Assembly (NCBI RefSeq): GCF_014656415.1
Contig: NZ_BNCJ01000008.1
Location: 62,001-126,000 of the forward strand
DNA from: Seohaeicola zhoushanensis
Lineage (GTDB): Bacteria; Pseudomonadota; Alphaproteobacteria; Rhodobacterales; Rhodobacteraceae
Reading direction: 5' to 3'
DNA length: 64,000 nucleotides
This document shows positions 18,908-27,854 of the stretch, one piece after another. Below the pieces are notes generated by a model, which was given only the letters and a program-made list of their open reading frames with translations, ran no database searches and had not been told where the DNA came from. Numbering within the stretch: position 1 is the first letter of the stretch; each line of letters starts with the position of its first letter. The position numbers and the translations under genes were made by a program.

Positions 18908-20170
18908 ATGGGATACTTCGGCGAGATTTCGGCGGCATTCGCCGTGATGGCCCGCAAGCTGCGCGAGATCGGGCGCAAGCTCTGGGTGCGGGTGATCGGC
19001 ATCGCGGCTCTGAGCCTGGTGGCGGCAATCGGGGCCAAGCTGTTCGCCCATCTCATCCCCCAAGGCTTCAGCGAGGCGATCGGTGCCGACTCGCTGGTGG
19101 GGCTCCTCACGATCATCGCCAATGCGATGCTGGCGGTCACGACCTTCTCGCTCAGCGTGATCGTGACCATCCACCGCTCGGTCGCCGACCAATGGACCCC
19201 GCGCGCCCATCGCGTGCTGCTGCGGGATTCACCGACGCAGACGGTGCTCGCCACCTTCATCGGCGCCTATATCTATGCGCTGGCCTCGTTGATCCTGCTC
19301 TCGACGCCCTATTTCGGCGAGGCCGGTGTGGTGGTGCTCTTCGGCATGACGCTGGTGGTGATCGTGCTGATCGTGGCGATGATGCTGCGTTGGATCCTGC
19401 ACCTGCAGACCTGGGGCAGCCTGATCCAGACGCTCGACGCCATCGAGGCCGAGGCGATCACCGCTCTGGAGGATCGCGCGCAGAGGCCCTGTCACGGGGC
19501 GCACCCTCTGACGGCCGAGACGGTGATTCCCGACGGGGCGCGCGATCTGCGTGCACTCTCGACCGGTTTTATCCAGGCGATCTACGAACCGCAGATCAAT
19601 GCCGACGCGGCGAAGGCGGGGGCGCAGGTCTACCTCATCGCGCCGGCGGGCCGCTTCGTGCACAAGGGTGACGTGATCGGGCATGTCGCGGGCGGAACCG
19701 ACAAGCTGATCGACGAGATCGGCTCATGCATCTCCATCGGCAAGGTCAGGACCAGCGACCAGGATCCGCGCTTCTGCATCATCATGCTGAGCGAAATCGG
19801 CTCGAAGGCGCTCTCCCCCGGCATCAATGATCCGGGCACGGCAATCGACGTGCTGGGCACCTTGGCGCGGGTGCTGGGCCATTTCCACCCCGAGGATGTC
19901 GGCGATCCGCCGGAATACGAGAATCTCTGGCTGCCGCCGCTCGATGCAGCCGACCTGGTGCAGGATGCCTTCGCCGCCATCGCGCGCGATGGCGCTGGCC
20001 TCGTCGAGGTGCAGATTGCCCTGCAGAAGCGCCTGGCCGGCCTGATCCGCCATGGGCCGCAACCCGTGGCCAAGGCCGCGCGGCACGAGGCTGCCGTGGC
20101 GCTGGAACGGGCCAAGTCTGCGCTGACGCTTGAGGCCGACCGCGACCGGCTGGCCGCCGCCGTCGCCTGA
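18908..20170 (+). CDS. DUF2254 family membrane protein
   Basis: 420 residues. Four hydrophobic segments in the first 165 residues (about 28-48, 66-88, 113-135, 142-163) and a soluble C-terminal domain with the family blocks QINADAAKAGAQVYL, LSPGINDPGTAIDVLGTLARVL and a helical tail. DUF2254 proteins are inner-membrane proteins of unknown role in proteobacteria. Codon use matches the neighbours; no regulatory site seen. Confidence 0.82.
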   Translation: MGYFGEISAAFAVMARKLREIGRKLWVRVIGIAALSLVAAIGAKLFAHLIPQGFSEAIGADSLVGLLTIIANAMLAVTTFSLSVIVTIHRSVADQWTPRAHRVLLRDSPTQTVLATFIGAYIYALASLILLSTPYFGEAGVVVLFGMTLVVIVLIVAMMLRWILHLQTWGSLIQTLDAIEAEAITALEDRAQRPCHGAHPLTAETVIPDGARDLRALSTGFIQAIYEPQINADAAKAGAQVYLIAPAGRFVHKGDVIGHVAGGTDKLIDEIGSCISIGKVRTSDQDPRFCIIMLSEIGSKALSPGINDPGTAIDVLGTLARVLGHFHPEDVGDPPEYENLWLPPLDAADLVQDAFAAIARDGAGLVEVQIALQKRLAGLIRHGPQPVAKAARHEAAVALERAKSALTLEADRDRLAAAVA

Positions 20171-20273
20171 GCGGCGATGCCGCTGGCGTGCCGCCCGATG
20201 TCGGCTTTCGCCATGAACCACCGCCCGCGGGCTGCGCATCCTTGGTGTGAAACCGTTAAGGGGGAGCATTGCC

Positions 20274-22694
20274 TTGAAGACCCATGCCCAGGCTGTCGTG
20301 ATCGGGGGCGGCGTGATCGGCTGCTCGATCCTCTACCATCTCGCCAAGCTCGGCTGGAAGGACGTGGTTCTGCTGGAGCGCTCCGAGCTGACGTCAGGCT
20401 CGACATGGCACGCGGCGGCGAACATCCACGGGCTGCATGACTCGACGAATATCAGCCGGATCCAGCACTATACGATGGGGCTCTACAAGGAGCTGGAGAA
20501 GGAGACGGGGCAGGGCTGCGGCGTGTTCCAGCCCGGTTCGCTCTACCTTGCCCAGACCGAGGCGCGTGAACACCAGCTGCGGCTGCAGGCGGCCAAGGCG
20601 AAGCTCTACAAGATGAACTTCCACGAGGTCTCACGCGACGAGGCAGAGCGGCTGCACCCGCTGGTCGATTTCACCGACATCCGCTGCATCATGTGGGAGC
20701 CCGACGGTGGCAACGTCGACCCATCGGGCGTGACCAACGCCTATGCAGCAGGAGCGCGGGCGATGGGGGCCGAGATCTACCGCTTCACTCCGGTGACCGG
20801 GACCGAGCCGCAGGCCGACGGCTCGTGGATCGTGCGCACGGAAAGGGGCGATATCCATACGCAGTGGGTGGTCAACGCCGCCGGTCTCTGGGGCCGCGAA
20901 GTCGCCGCCATGGCAGGCATCCAGCTGCCGCTGCAACCGACTGAACACCAGTATTTCGTGACCGAGACGATCCCCGAGATCGCCGCGATGGACCGTCGCC
21001 TCCCCTCGGTCGCCGACCGAGACGGCGAATATTACCTGCGCCAGGAAGGCAAGGGCCTGCTGGTCGGCGCATACGAGCGCGACATGCGCTTCTGGGCCGA
21101 GGACGGGACGCCGGCGGGTTTCGGTCACGAGCTCTTCGCCGACGACCTGGAGCGGATCGAGCCCAACATGATGCGTGCCATCGACCGTGTGCCGGTGGTC
21201 GGGCAGGCGGGGATCAAGCGGGTGATTAACGGCCCGATGATCTGGTCGCCCGATTCCAACGTGCTCTTCGGCCCCGTGCCGGAACTGCGCAACTACTTCT
21301 GCTGCAACGGCATCATCCCCGGTTTTTCCCAGTCGGGCGGCATGGGGCTGCTCGCCGCGCAATGGATGGTCGAGGGCGAGACGGTCTACGACATGTTCCC
21401 CTGGGACATGGCACGCTTCGGCGCCTGGGCCGACAAGGCCTTTACGAAGGCGAAAGTGCAGGAGGTCTATACCCACCGCTTCGCCATCCATTTTCCGAAC
21501 GAGGAACGCCCCGCCGGCCGTCCGGTTCGGGTCCGCCCGATCTACGAGCGGCAAAAGGCGATGGGCGCGGTCTTCGGGCTGAACTTCGGCTGGGAGCATC
21601 CGGTCTGGTTCGCTGACCAGCCGGGCACGGTCGAGACCAACGGCTTCACCCGCCAGAACTGGTGGGAGCCGGTGGGTCGTGAATGCCGGATGCTGCGCGA
21701 ACACGCCGGGATCATCGACATCTCGAACTTTGCCAAATACCGCTGCGCCGGGCCTGGGGCCGAGGACTGGCTGAACGCGCTCTTCGCCAACCGGATGCCC
21801 AGGGCTGTCGGTCGTTCCTGCCTCACTCCGCTGATCGGCAAACGCGGCGGCATTGCCGGCGATTTCACCGTGACGCGGCTGGGGCCGGAGGAATTCTGGA
21901 TCATCGGTTCGGGCATGGCCGAACGCTATCACCAACGCTTCTTCCGCGCGGTGCCGCTGCCGGAAGGGACGAGTTTCAAGAGCCTCACCGAAGCGGTCTG
22001 CGGCTTCAACGTCGCCGGTCCAAAGTCGCGCGAGATGCTGCAGCGGCTGACCAATGCCTCGCTCGAAACCGCCGACTTTCCCTTCATGACCTCACGCCGG
22101 ATCGAGCTGGCGGGCGTCGATTGCGTGGCGCTGCGTGTCTCCTTCACAGGCGATCTCGGATGGGAGCTGCATTGCGCGGCGGGCGACCAGTTGCGGCTCT
22201 ACGAAGCACTTCTGGAGGCGGGGCGCGCCTTTGGCGCCGGCCCGGTCGGCTCGCGCGCGCTGATGAGCCTGCGGATCGAAAAGGGCTATGGCTCGTGGAG
22301 CCGGGAGTATTCGCCCGAATACTGGCCGCAGGAGGTGGCGCTCGACCGGCTTGTGAAGCTCGACAAGACGTTCCTGAACAAGGCGGCGGTCGAGGAGGTC
22401 ATGGCGCGCGAGGCGCGCGAGCGGCTGGTGGTTCTGGCGCTGGACGAGAGCGACACGGCGGCCTCCAGTGCCGATGCAACCGGGGGCGAGCCGATCTTCA
22501 AGGACGGTGTCGGTGTCGGTCGGGTGACCTCGGGGGCCTTTGGCTATTCGGTCGGCATGTCGCTGGCGCTGGGATACGTGAAGGGCGCTGTGCCGGGCGA
22601 CCGGGTCGAGGTGATGGTTCTGGGTCGGCCGCACGGGGCGGTCATCCTGGCAGAGCCGCCCTTCGATCCGGCGGGAGAGCGGCTGCGGGCGTGA
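20274..22694 (+). CDS. FAD-dependent oxidoreductase with C-terminal GcvT domain, paralogue of the 15602 gene
   Basis: 806 residues. Translation is set at the TTG of LKTHAQAVVIGGG because AAGGGGGAG lies seven bases before it; the in-frame GTG at 20247 has no such site. Same domain order as the 802-residue protein: VVIGGGVIGCSILYHL, then GSTWHAAA with the presumed covalent-FAD His, then the GcvT-type half (SNFAKYRCAGPGAEDWL; TGDLGWELHCAAGD). The two proteins differ in many positions around the active site (WHAAANIHGLHD against WHAAGGFHTLNG), so likely have different amine substrates. Convergent with the LysR gene, six bases apart. Confidence 0.84.
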   Translation: MKTHAQAVVIGGGVIGCSILYHLAKLGWKDVVLLERSELTSGSTWHAAANIHGLHDSTNISRIQHYTMGLYKELEKETGQGCGVFQPGSLYLAQTEAREHQLRLQAAKAKLYKMNFHEVSRDEAERLHPLVDFTDIRCIMWEPDGGNVDPSGVTNAYAAGARAMGAEIYRFTPVTGTEPQADGSWIVRTERGDIHTQWVVNAAGLWGREVAAMAGIQLPLQPTEHQYFVTETIPEIAAMDRRLPSVADRDGEYYLRQEGKGLLVGAYERDMRFWAEDGTPAGFGHELFADDLERIEPNMMRAIDRVPVVGQAGIKRVINGPMIWSPDSNVLFGPVPELRNYFCCNGIIPGFSQSGGMGLLAAQWMVEGETVYDMFPWDMARFGAWADKAFTKAKVQEVYTHRFAIHFPNEERPAGRPVRVRPIYERQKAMGAVFGLNFGWEHPVWFADQPGTVETNGFTRQNWWEPVGRECRMLREHAGIIDISNFAKYRCAGPGAEDWLNALFANRMPRAVGRSCLTPLIGKRGGIAGDFTVTRLGPEEFWIIGSGMAERYHQRFFRAVPLPEGTSFKSLTEAVCGFNVAGPKSREMLQRLTNASLETADFPFMTSRRIELAGVDCVALRVSFTGDLGWELHCAAGDQLRLYEALLEAGRAFGAGPVGSRALMSLRIEKGYGSWSREYSPEYWPQEVALDRLVKLDKTFLNKAAVEEVMAREARERLVVLALDESDTAASSADATGGEPIFKDGVGVGRVTSGAFGYSVGMSLALGYVKGAVPGDRVEVMVLGRPHGAVILAEPPFDPAGERLRA

Positions 22695-22700
22695 TGCCCG

Positions 22701-23570
22701 TCACACCGCCGTCCGGTGTTCATGAGTTCGCGCCGCGCGAAAAATCTCGCGTTCGATCAGCCGGACATGCGCCACGCGAGGGCTGTCCGGATCACTGACG
22801 CACCAGAGCGCCAGCGTGCCCCGTGGCAGGGCGATGAGGGCACAGGGGACGACACCCGGCAGGGTGCGCCCGACTGTATCGGGCAGGACGGCGACACCGA
22901 GGCCAAGGCGCACGGCCTCGCTCAGTGTATCGGTGTCACCAACCTGGGTCATGTTGTCGCCATTGCCATGCGGGTCGAGCGAGATCAGGTGCGGACGGGC
23001 GTGGGCGAAGGCCTCGTGGTCGGACGCGCCACCCGAGGCAAGTGCGCTTTCCATCCGGGCAATGGCCGCCGGGGTGCCGTAGAGCGACGCCCCCAGCGTC
23101 GATATGCGGCGGGCCGATGGGCCGGGCGGCATGACCGGCGCGGCGATCAGGGCGAGGTCGGCGGCATTGCCTTCGGACAGGAGATCGAATTGCAGGCCGG
23201 GATGGCGAGGCCGCAACGCGGCGAGTGCCGGCAGTACGCTGGTCGCCACGGTCCAGCGCGGCGCCGAGATCGATACGCGGCCGCGCAGCCCTGCCATTTC
23301 CGGCCGCGTCAGGGCCAAGGTTCCACCCATGATCCCCGCCATTTGCCGAGCTTGGCCGGCCACCGTTTCCCCCAGCGGCGTGAGCCGCCAGGCAGTTTGG
23401 CCGCGGTCGACCAGCAACGCACCCAGCCGCGCCTCGAGCCGGGTCAGGCGCCGCGCGACCGTCTGGTGCGAGAGCCCCAGCCTGAGCCCCGCCCGAGCCG
23501 TGGACCCGGCAAGGGCCAGCGCCAAAAGCACCTGCATGTCATTCCAGTCGGGGTGACAATTCCTGTCCAT
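22701..23570 (-). CDS. LysR family transcriptional regulator
   Basis: 289 residues. HTH at the N-terminus (DWNDMQVLLALALAGSTARAGLRLGLSHQTVARRLTRLEARLG, about 8-50 in total) followed by the effector-binding domain typical of LysR-type regulators. It is unusually placed: the ATG itself lies within the first CTGTCC copy of a repeat array upstream. The nearest alternative start, Met12, would leave the array wholly upstream but lose part of the DNA-binding helix. Converges with the FAD/GcvT gene, which could be a target; not shown. Confidence 0.85.
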   Translation of the reverse strand: MDRNCHPDWNDMQVLLALALAGSTARAGLRLGLSHQTVARRLTRLEARLGALLVDRGQTAWRLTPLGETVAGQARQMAGIMGGTLALTRPEMAGLRGRVSISAPRWTVATSVLPALAALRPRHPGLQFDLLSEGNAADLALIAAPVMPPGPSARRISTLGASLYGTPAAIARMESALASGGASDHEAFAHARPHLISLDPHGNGDNMTQVGDTDTLSEAVRLGLGVAVLPDTVGRTLPGVVPCALIALPRGTLALWCVSDPDSPRVAHVRLIEREIFRAARTHEHRTAV

Positions 23571-23663
23571 GAGCGGACAGATATCACCTGTCCCTGTCCA
23601 AAAGGTTACCGGCCCTGTCCGGTGGTGGACAGGTCAGGCGCACCCTGTCCACGGGCAGACAGG
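23563..23663. promoter_or_regulatory. Array of CTGTCC / GGACAG hexamers (probable operator cluster)
   Basis: Seven exact copies of CTGTCC or its complement (at 23563, 23575, 23588, 23594, 23615, 23627 and 23645) and one copy with a single mismatch (AGACAG, 23657) lie within 101 bases. Three pairs have the same geometry, CTGTCC-N6-GGACAG, at 23563, 23615 and 23645 (the third has one mismatch). The array runs upstream from the start codon of the LysR gene and fits a multi-site operator. Confidence 0.65.
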
Positions 23664-23774
23664 GCGTTGGCCGCAAGCTTCGGCGCGCATCGCGGACCAT
23701 TGATAGAGGCTGAGTGAACACCGGTGCCGGTTCGCTGTAGCGCCGTTCCGCTCCATCAAGGAGCAGTTGGTGTC

Positions 23775-25079
23775 TCAGAGCGGCCGGATACGCAGCCGCG
23801 TGACCCGGTTGCCCTCGCGCGCCAGAACCTCGAAGCGGAAGCCATGGAACGAGAAGACCTGGCCAACCGTCGGGATCATCTGCGCCTCGTGGATCACCAG
23901 GCCGGCGACGGTATTGGCCTCCTCGTCGGGCAGGGCCCAGTCGGTGGCGCGGTTGAGGTCGCGGATGGTCATCGCGCCATTGACGATGAAATGCCCGTCC
24001 TCGGTGCGCTTCAGCGGGTGTTCGGCGTGCGGGTCGAATTCGTCGGTGATCTCGCCGACGATCTCCTCGAGGATGTCCTCCAGCGTGATCAGCCCCTGGA
24101 GCGAGCCGTATTCGTCGACCACCAGCGCGAAATGCGTGCGCATCCGCAGGAACTGGCGCATCTGCTCGTCCAGCGTGGTGGTCTCGGGGATGAAATACGG
24201 CGCCATCGCCACATCGGTGATCTTGAACCGCTGCAGTGCCTTGGAATTGGCCTCGGTATCGCTGATGAGCTTGTACATCGCCCGCAGCAGGTCCTTGGCA
24301 TGGACCACGCCGACGATGTTCTCGGGCTCGTCCTTGAAGACGGGCAGACGGGTATGCGGGCTGTCCAGGCACTGGCGCAGGATGTCGTTGGGCGCCTTGG
24401 CGGCGTCGATCATCTCGATGCGCGAGCGGTGGAGCATGATCTCCTCGACCGTCCGGTCGCCGAGGTCGAGCGCACCCAGAATGCGGTCGCGGTCCTCCTT
24501 CTCGACCACGCCCTCGGAGTGGCCGAGCTGCAGCGCGCCGGCGATCTCCTCGCGCACGGCTAGGATATGACTGTCGGGGTCGACCTGAACGCCGAAGATC
24601 CGCAGGATGCCGCGTACCAACAGGCGGACGGCGGTGACAACCGGGGTCAGCACTGTAACCAACAACATGATCGGCAGCGCCACGAAGGAGGCTGCCCGCT
24701 CGGGGTTGCTGATGGCATAGGTCTTGGGCATCACTTCGGAGAAGATCAGCACCAGCAGGGTCATCACCAACGTGGCGATCGCCACGCCGCTGTCGCCGAA
24801 CATCTGGGTCAGCAGCGAGGTGGCCAGCGAGGCGGCCAGGATGTTCACCACGTTGTTGCCCAGCAGGACCGAACCGATCAGGCTCTCGCTGTCCTCGGTC
24901 ACCTTCAGCGCATTGGCGGCGCCTTTCGAGCCCTTGTCGGCCTGCGACTTGAGCTTGGCGCGCGAGGAAGCGGTCAGCGCCGTCTCCGAGCCCGAGAAAA
25001 AGGCCGACATGACCAGCAACAGCAGGATCGCGCCTCCGGTGAACCAGAAGGTGAAGTCCAAAGTGCCGGCGGTGTCCAT
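23775..25079 (-). CDS. CNNM / CorC-HlyC family membrane protein (hemolysin-related transporter)
   Basis: 434 residues. N-terminal CNNM-like domain with three to four membrane segments (about 9-30, 60-85, 98-122, 128-150) holding the GSETALTASSRAKL motif, then a paired CBS domain (about 210-335; LPVFKDEPENIVGVVHAKDLL, DEYGSLQGLITLEDILEEIVGEI), and a C-terminal CorC/HlyC acidic domain (about 345-434). Members act in magnesium/cobalt efflux and resistance; hemolysin is only a historical name. Directly upstream in transcription of xerD, 99 bases apart. Confidence 0.87.
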   Translation of the reverse strand: MDTAGTLDFTFWFTGGAILLLLVMSAFFSGSETALTASSRAKLKSQADKGSKGAANALKVTEDSESLIGSVLLGNNVVNILAASLATSLLTQMFGDSGVAIATLVMTLLVLIFSEVMPKTYAISNPERAASFVALPIMLLVTVLTPVVTAVRLLVRGILRIFGVQVDPDSHILAVREEIAGALQLGHSEGVVEKEDRDRILGALDLGDRTVEEIMLHRSRIEMIDAAKAPNDILRQCLDSPHTRLPVFKDEPENIVGVVHAKDLLRAMYKLISDTEANSKALQRFKITDVAMAPYFIPETTTLDEQMRQFLRMRTHFALVVDEYGSLQGLITLEDILEEIVGEITDEFDPHAEHPLKRTEDGHFIVNGAMTIRDLNRATDWALPDEEANTVAGLVIHEAQMIPTVGQVFSFHGFRFEVLAREGNRVTRLRIRPL

Positions 25080-25178
25080 GATATTGCCTATGATTATGGT
25101 CAGGAAGTTATGGGGGGCCGCGAGGCCGCGATCAAGGGGGCGGGATGCGGCAATCGGCCCCCCGGGCCGGGCTGTCGG

Positions 25179-26117
25179 CTACTTGCGTGCCAGCGGGTGG
25201 CGCGTCAGCACCAGTTCGCTCAGGTGCTCGTCCAGCACATGGGTGTAGATCTCGGTCGTCGCCACATCGGCATGGCCCAGCATGGTCTGGATCGACCGCA
25301 GGTCGGCGCCATTGGCCAGCAGGTGCGTGGCGAAAGCATGGCGCAGCGTATGCGGCGTCACCTTGGCGGGTGAGACGCCACCAGCGACGGCAAGCTCCTT
25401 GATGAGCAGGTAGAAACGGTTCCGGGTCAGGTGGCCCGAGGTCCCATGCGAGGGAAAGAGATGGCGCGACGGCGCCGCGCCCTTGCGCTGCCGTTCCTCC
25501 TGGTCGGCGTCGCGCGCCTTCAGCCAGTCGGCCAGCGCCTCGCGCGCGGGAGGCGACAGCGGCACCATCCGCTCCTTGCCACCCTTGCCGAGCACCAAGA
25601 GCATCTTCGGATTGCCGCGCGCGGCGGCGACCGGCAGACCGACCAACTCGCTGACCCGCATACCGGTGGCGTAGAGCAGTTCCATAAGGCAGATGTTGCG
25701 CAGCCGGTCCTCGGGGGTGCGGCCGCTCTCGCGGGCGGCGGCCAGCAGGCGGGTGACCTCGGGCACGTCCAGGGTCTTGGGCAGCCGCTCGTCACGGCCG
25801 GGGCCGCGGATCTGGATCGCCGGGTTCTCGGCGCGCCAGCCTTCCTCGAAGGCAAAGCGGTAGAGTTGCCGGATCGCCGAGAGCCGTCGCGCGCGGGTGG
25901 CGCGGGACAGGCCCTGGGCATCGCAGAAGATCAGGTAGTCTTCGATATCCGAACGGCTCGCAGCGGCGAAGGACAGCGGCTTGCGGTCGAGCCATTCGGC
26001 AAAGTCTTTCAGGTCGCGCCCATAAGCGGCCTGGGTGTTGCGCGCGGCGCCGAGTTCGGCTGCCTGGGCTTCGAGAAAGGTCGAGATCCAGCGATGTGGA
26101 TGATCGGGCGCGCTCAT
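25179..26117 (-). CDS. xerD: Tyrosine recombinase XerD
   Basis: 312 residues. N-terminal SAM-like core-binding domain (FLEAQAAELGAARNTQAAYGRDLKDF) and catalytic domain with the tyrosine recombinase residues: Arg in GMRVSELVGL, Lys in the GKGGKER loop, HTLRHAFATHLL (His-x-x-Arg) and LGHADVATTEIYTH with the nucleophilic Tyr. It resolves chromosome dimers at dif with XerC and FtsK. The start ATG overlaps the end of the upstream gene by four bases, so translation is coupled. XerD is favoured over XerC by its position in the CorC-xerD-aroKB neighbourhood. Confidence 0.92.
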   Translation of the reverse strand: MSAPDHPHRWISTFLEAQAAELGAARNTQAAYGRDLKDFAEWLDRKPLSFAAASRSDIEDYLIFCDAQGLSRATRARRLSAIRQLYRFAFEEGWRAENPAIQIRGPGRDERLPKTLDVPEVTRLLAAARESGRTPEDRLRNICLMELLYATGMRVSELVGLPVAAARGNPKMLLVLGKGGKERMVPLSPPAREALADWLKARDADQEERQRKGAAPSRHLFPSHGTSGHLTRNRFYLLIKELAVAGGVSPAKVTPHTLRHAFATHLLANGADLRSIQTMLGHADVATTEIYTHVLDEHLSELVLTRHPLARK

Positions 26118-27637
26118 GCGCCGCTCCGCTTCAGCAGCATGAGCTGCAGGCAGGCCCGTCGGGTCAGGTCTTCAAGGCCCACCAGCCGCATCGCGGCGAT
26201 GGCGCCGGACAGGTCGACGGGGTTGCCGCGTGCCCCGCGGTCGAAATAGTCCATCGCCCGCAGGATCGCTTCCCCCAACCGCCCCGCCTCGAGCGCCTCG
26301 CGCACCCGCTCCGGCAGCGCTGCGTCCGGGGCAAATCCGTTGGCGATTGCCTGCGCGCGCTGGGTCGGTGCGGGCGCCTCGCCGGGGCGTCCCTGCGCCA
26401 GCGCGGCGAGGAACAGCGAGAGGGCGCTATCATCCGGCGGGGTTTGGGCAGCGGCCTCGTAATCAGCCGAGAGCAACTGGATCCGCCAAGCCACCGCGCG
26501 GGCCGCCGGATCTTCCAGCGTCAGCCCGGCCAGTCGTTCGGCAAAGAGCGTTGCGAAGGCGGTTTCGATCTGCGCCTCTTCCATCGCCTGCCAGACCGCT
26601 GGAAGGGTTTTTTCGACGCCCGAGATGCTGGTGTGATCGAGCGCCGTCTCGAAGCGCTGCAACGCCTGAACCCGATCCCAGATGCCACCCGAAGCCGCCG
26701 GATCGCGCTCGGTGTAGAGGCCAAGTAGCCGGTTCGGCGGCAGGGCACCCGTGCGCGTCAGCCGTTCGGCCGCCTCCAGTTGCGCCTTCCAACCGGCTAG
26801 GTCGCGCAGGTCGGCAGCCGCAAAGGCGACGGGCAGCGTGGTTGTTGGCAGCGGCTCGCCGATGGTCTCGAACAGGCGGAAAGTCAGCGGGTCAGGGGCA
26901 GCAGGCGCGGGCAGGGCGGGGGCGCCTTCGAAGACCTCGGGGCTGAGGAAGCGGTCGAGCAGGTTGAGCTTGGCTTCGGGCAGCAGTTCGAGCGCGTGGG
27001 CGGCTTCGAGCAGCAGCGCCCCGGTCTCCCAGTCGCCGGCGCGCACCGCGCAGAAGATCCGGGCACCGTAATCGGGCAGCAGTGTCGGATTGGCCGAGAG
27101 TTCCGCGCAGCCCTTGTCCTCTTCGCCGGTCAGCAACGTGGCGTCGAACCAGCGCCGGAAGCGCTGCGGATTGCTGCTTGCCCCAGCGGTTTCAGCCAGC
27201 GTCTGCGCCGGCTCTACCGCGCCCATCGCCACCAGCCGGTCGAGGCGGGCCAGCAGCAGCGCCTCGCCACCCGTTTCGGGCGGGCGCGTCTCGGAGAGGA
27301 GCAGCGTGTAGAGCAGCGTCTGCATGGCCGGATAGCGCCGCACCGGCACCGAAGCCACCTGCGTCGCCAGTGTCTTGCCGTCACTCTCCTGCCAGAGTTC
27401 CTGCGGCAAGCCTGTGACCGAGGCCGGCACCAGGCCAACCGGATCGGCCAGGGCCTGCAGGGGGCGCACGTCGATTTGCGGATGGGTGGCCGAACGCGAT
27501 ACCGGCGGCTCGGTCAGGACCGGGCCGGTGCGGACGGTGGGAGAGTTCTTTCCAAGCCATTCAATCGCCGACAACGGGGTCTGGCCCGCCGCCGGAAGGG
27601 GCAGAATCAGTGCGATGGCCAGCCATCTAATCCGCAT
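26114..27637 (-). CDS. Periplasmic helical protein of unknown function, conserved next to xerD
   Basis: 507 residues from the ATG at MRIRWLAIALILPLPAAG, which begins with a Sec signal peptide (cleavage near residue 19). The rest is alanine/leucine-rich with many amphipathic helices and two cysteines; nothing resembles a known enzyme motif. Possibly a helical-repeat (TPR-like) protein, but no clear TPR consensus was found. Translation is coupled on both sides: its start lies inside the last codons of the small upstream gene, and its end overlaps xerD by four bases. That conserved order suggests a shared transcript rather than a shared biochemical role. Confidence 0.7.
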   Translation of the reverse strand: MRIRWLAIALILPLPAAGQTPLSAIEWLGKNSPTVRTGPVLTEPPVSRSATHPQIDVRPLQALADPVGLVPASVTGLPQELWQESDGKTLATQVASVPVRRYPAMQTLLYTLLLSETRPPETGGEALLLARLDRLVAMGAVEPAQTLAETAGASSNPQRFRRWFDATLLTGEEDKGCAELSANPTLLPDYGARIFCAVRAGDWETGALLLEAAHALELLPEAKLNLLDRFLSPEVFEGAPALPAPAAPDPLTFRLFETIGEPLPTTTLPVAFAAADLRDLAGWKAQLEAAERLTRTGALPPNRLLGLYTERDPAASGGIWDRVQALQRFETALDHTSISGVEKTLPAVWQAMEEAQIETAFATLFAERLAGLTLEDPAARAVAWRIQLLSADYEAAAQTPPDDSALSLFLAALAQGRPGEAPAPTQRAQAIANGFAPDAALPERVREALEAGRLGEAILRAMDYFDRGARGNPVDLSGAIAAMRLVGLEDLTRRACLQLMLLKRSGA

Positions 27638-27776
27638 CAAGCACCACTGGTTTGCGTATCTCCCGTTGCGGGGCGTCGAAGTCGGTCCCGAAAAGGGGTC
27701 CGAGATAAGCATAGCCTACAACGCCTAGAAACGCCAAACACACCAGATAGACAACAAACTTGATGAGTTTTCCCAC
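27627..27776 (-). CDS. 49-residue membrane microprotein
   Basis: Short gene with a GTG start and GAGGGG nine bases upstream. The protein begins MGKLIKFVV, has one hydrophobic helix (about 6-26, FVVYLVCLAFLGVVGYAYLG) and an acidic tail ending in PVVLDAD, giving a one-pass membrane protein with its C-terminus presumably outside. The stop overlaps the start of the 507-residue gene by 11 bases, a layout for coupled translation. Divergent to aroK across about 80 bases. Function unknown. Confidence 0.72.
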   Translation of the reverse strand: MGKLIKFVVYLVCLAFLGVVGYAYLGPLFGTDFDAPQREIRKPVVLDAD

Positions 27777-27854
27777 GGCGGCCCCTCGCACTCTGCTCTT
27801 GTTTTGCTCAAGTTATATATGGCCTTTTCGACAAGATCACGTCATTCAGGCGAA

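Noticed and set aside
18011-19210. Upstream extension of the 802-residue FAD/GcvT protein by 400 residues
   Set aside because: The extension is antisense to the FMN reductase and DUF2254 genes; a strong GGAGG site marks the start at 18010.
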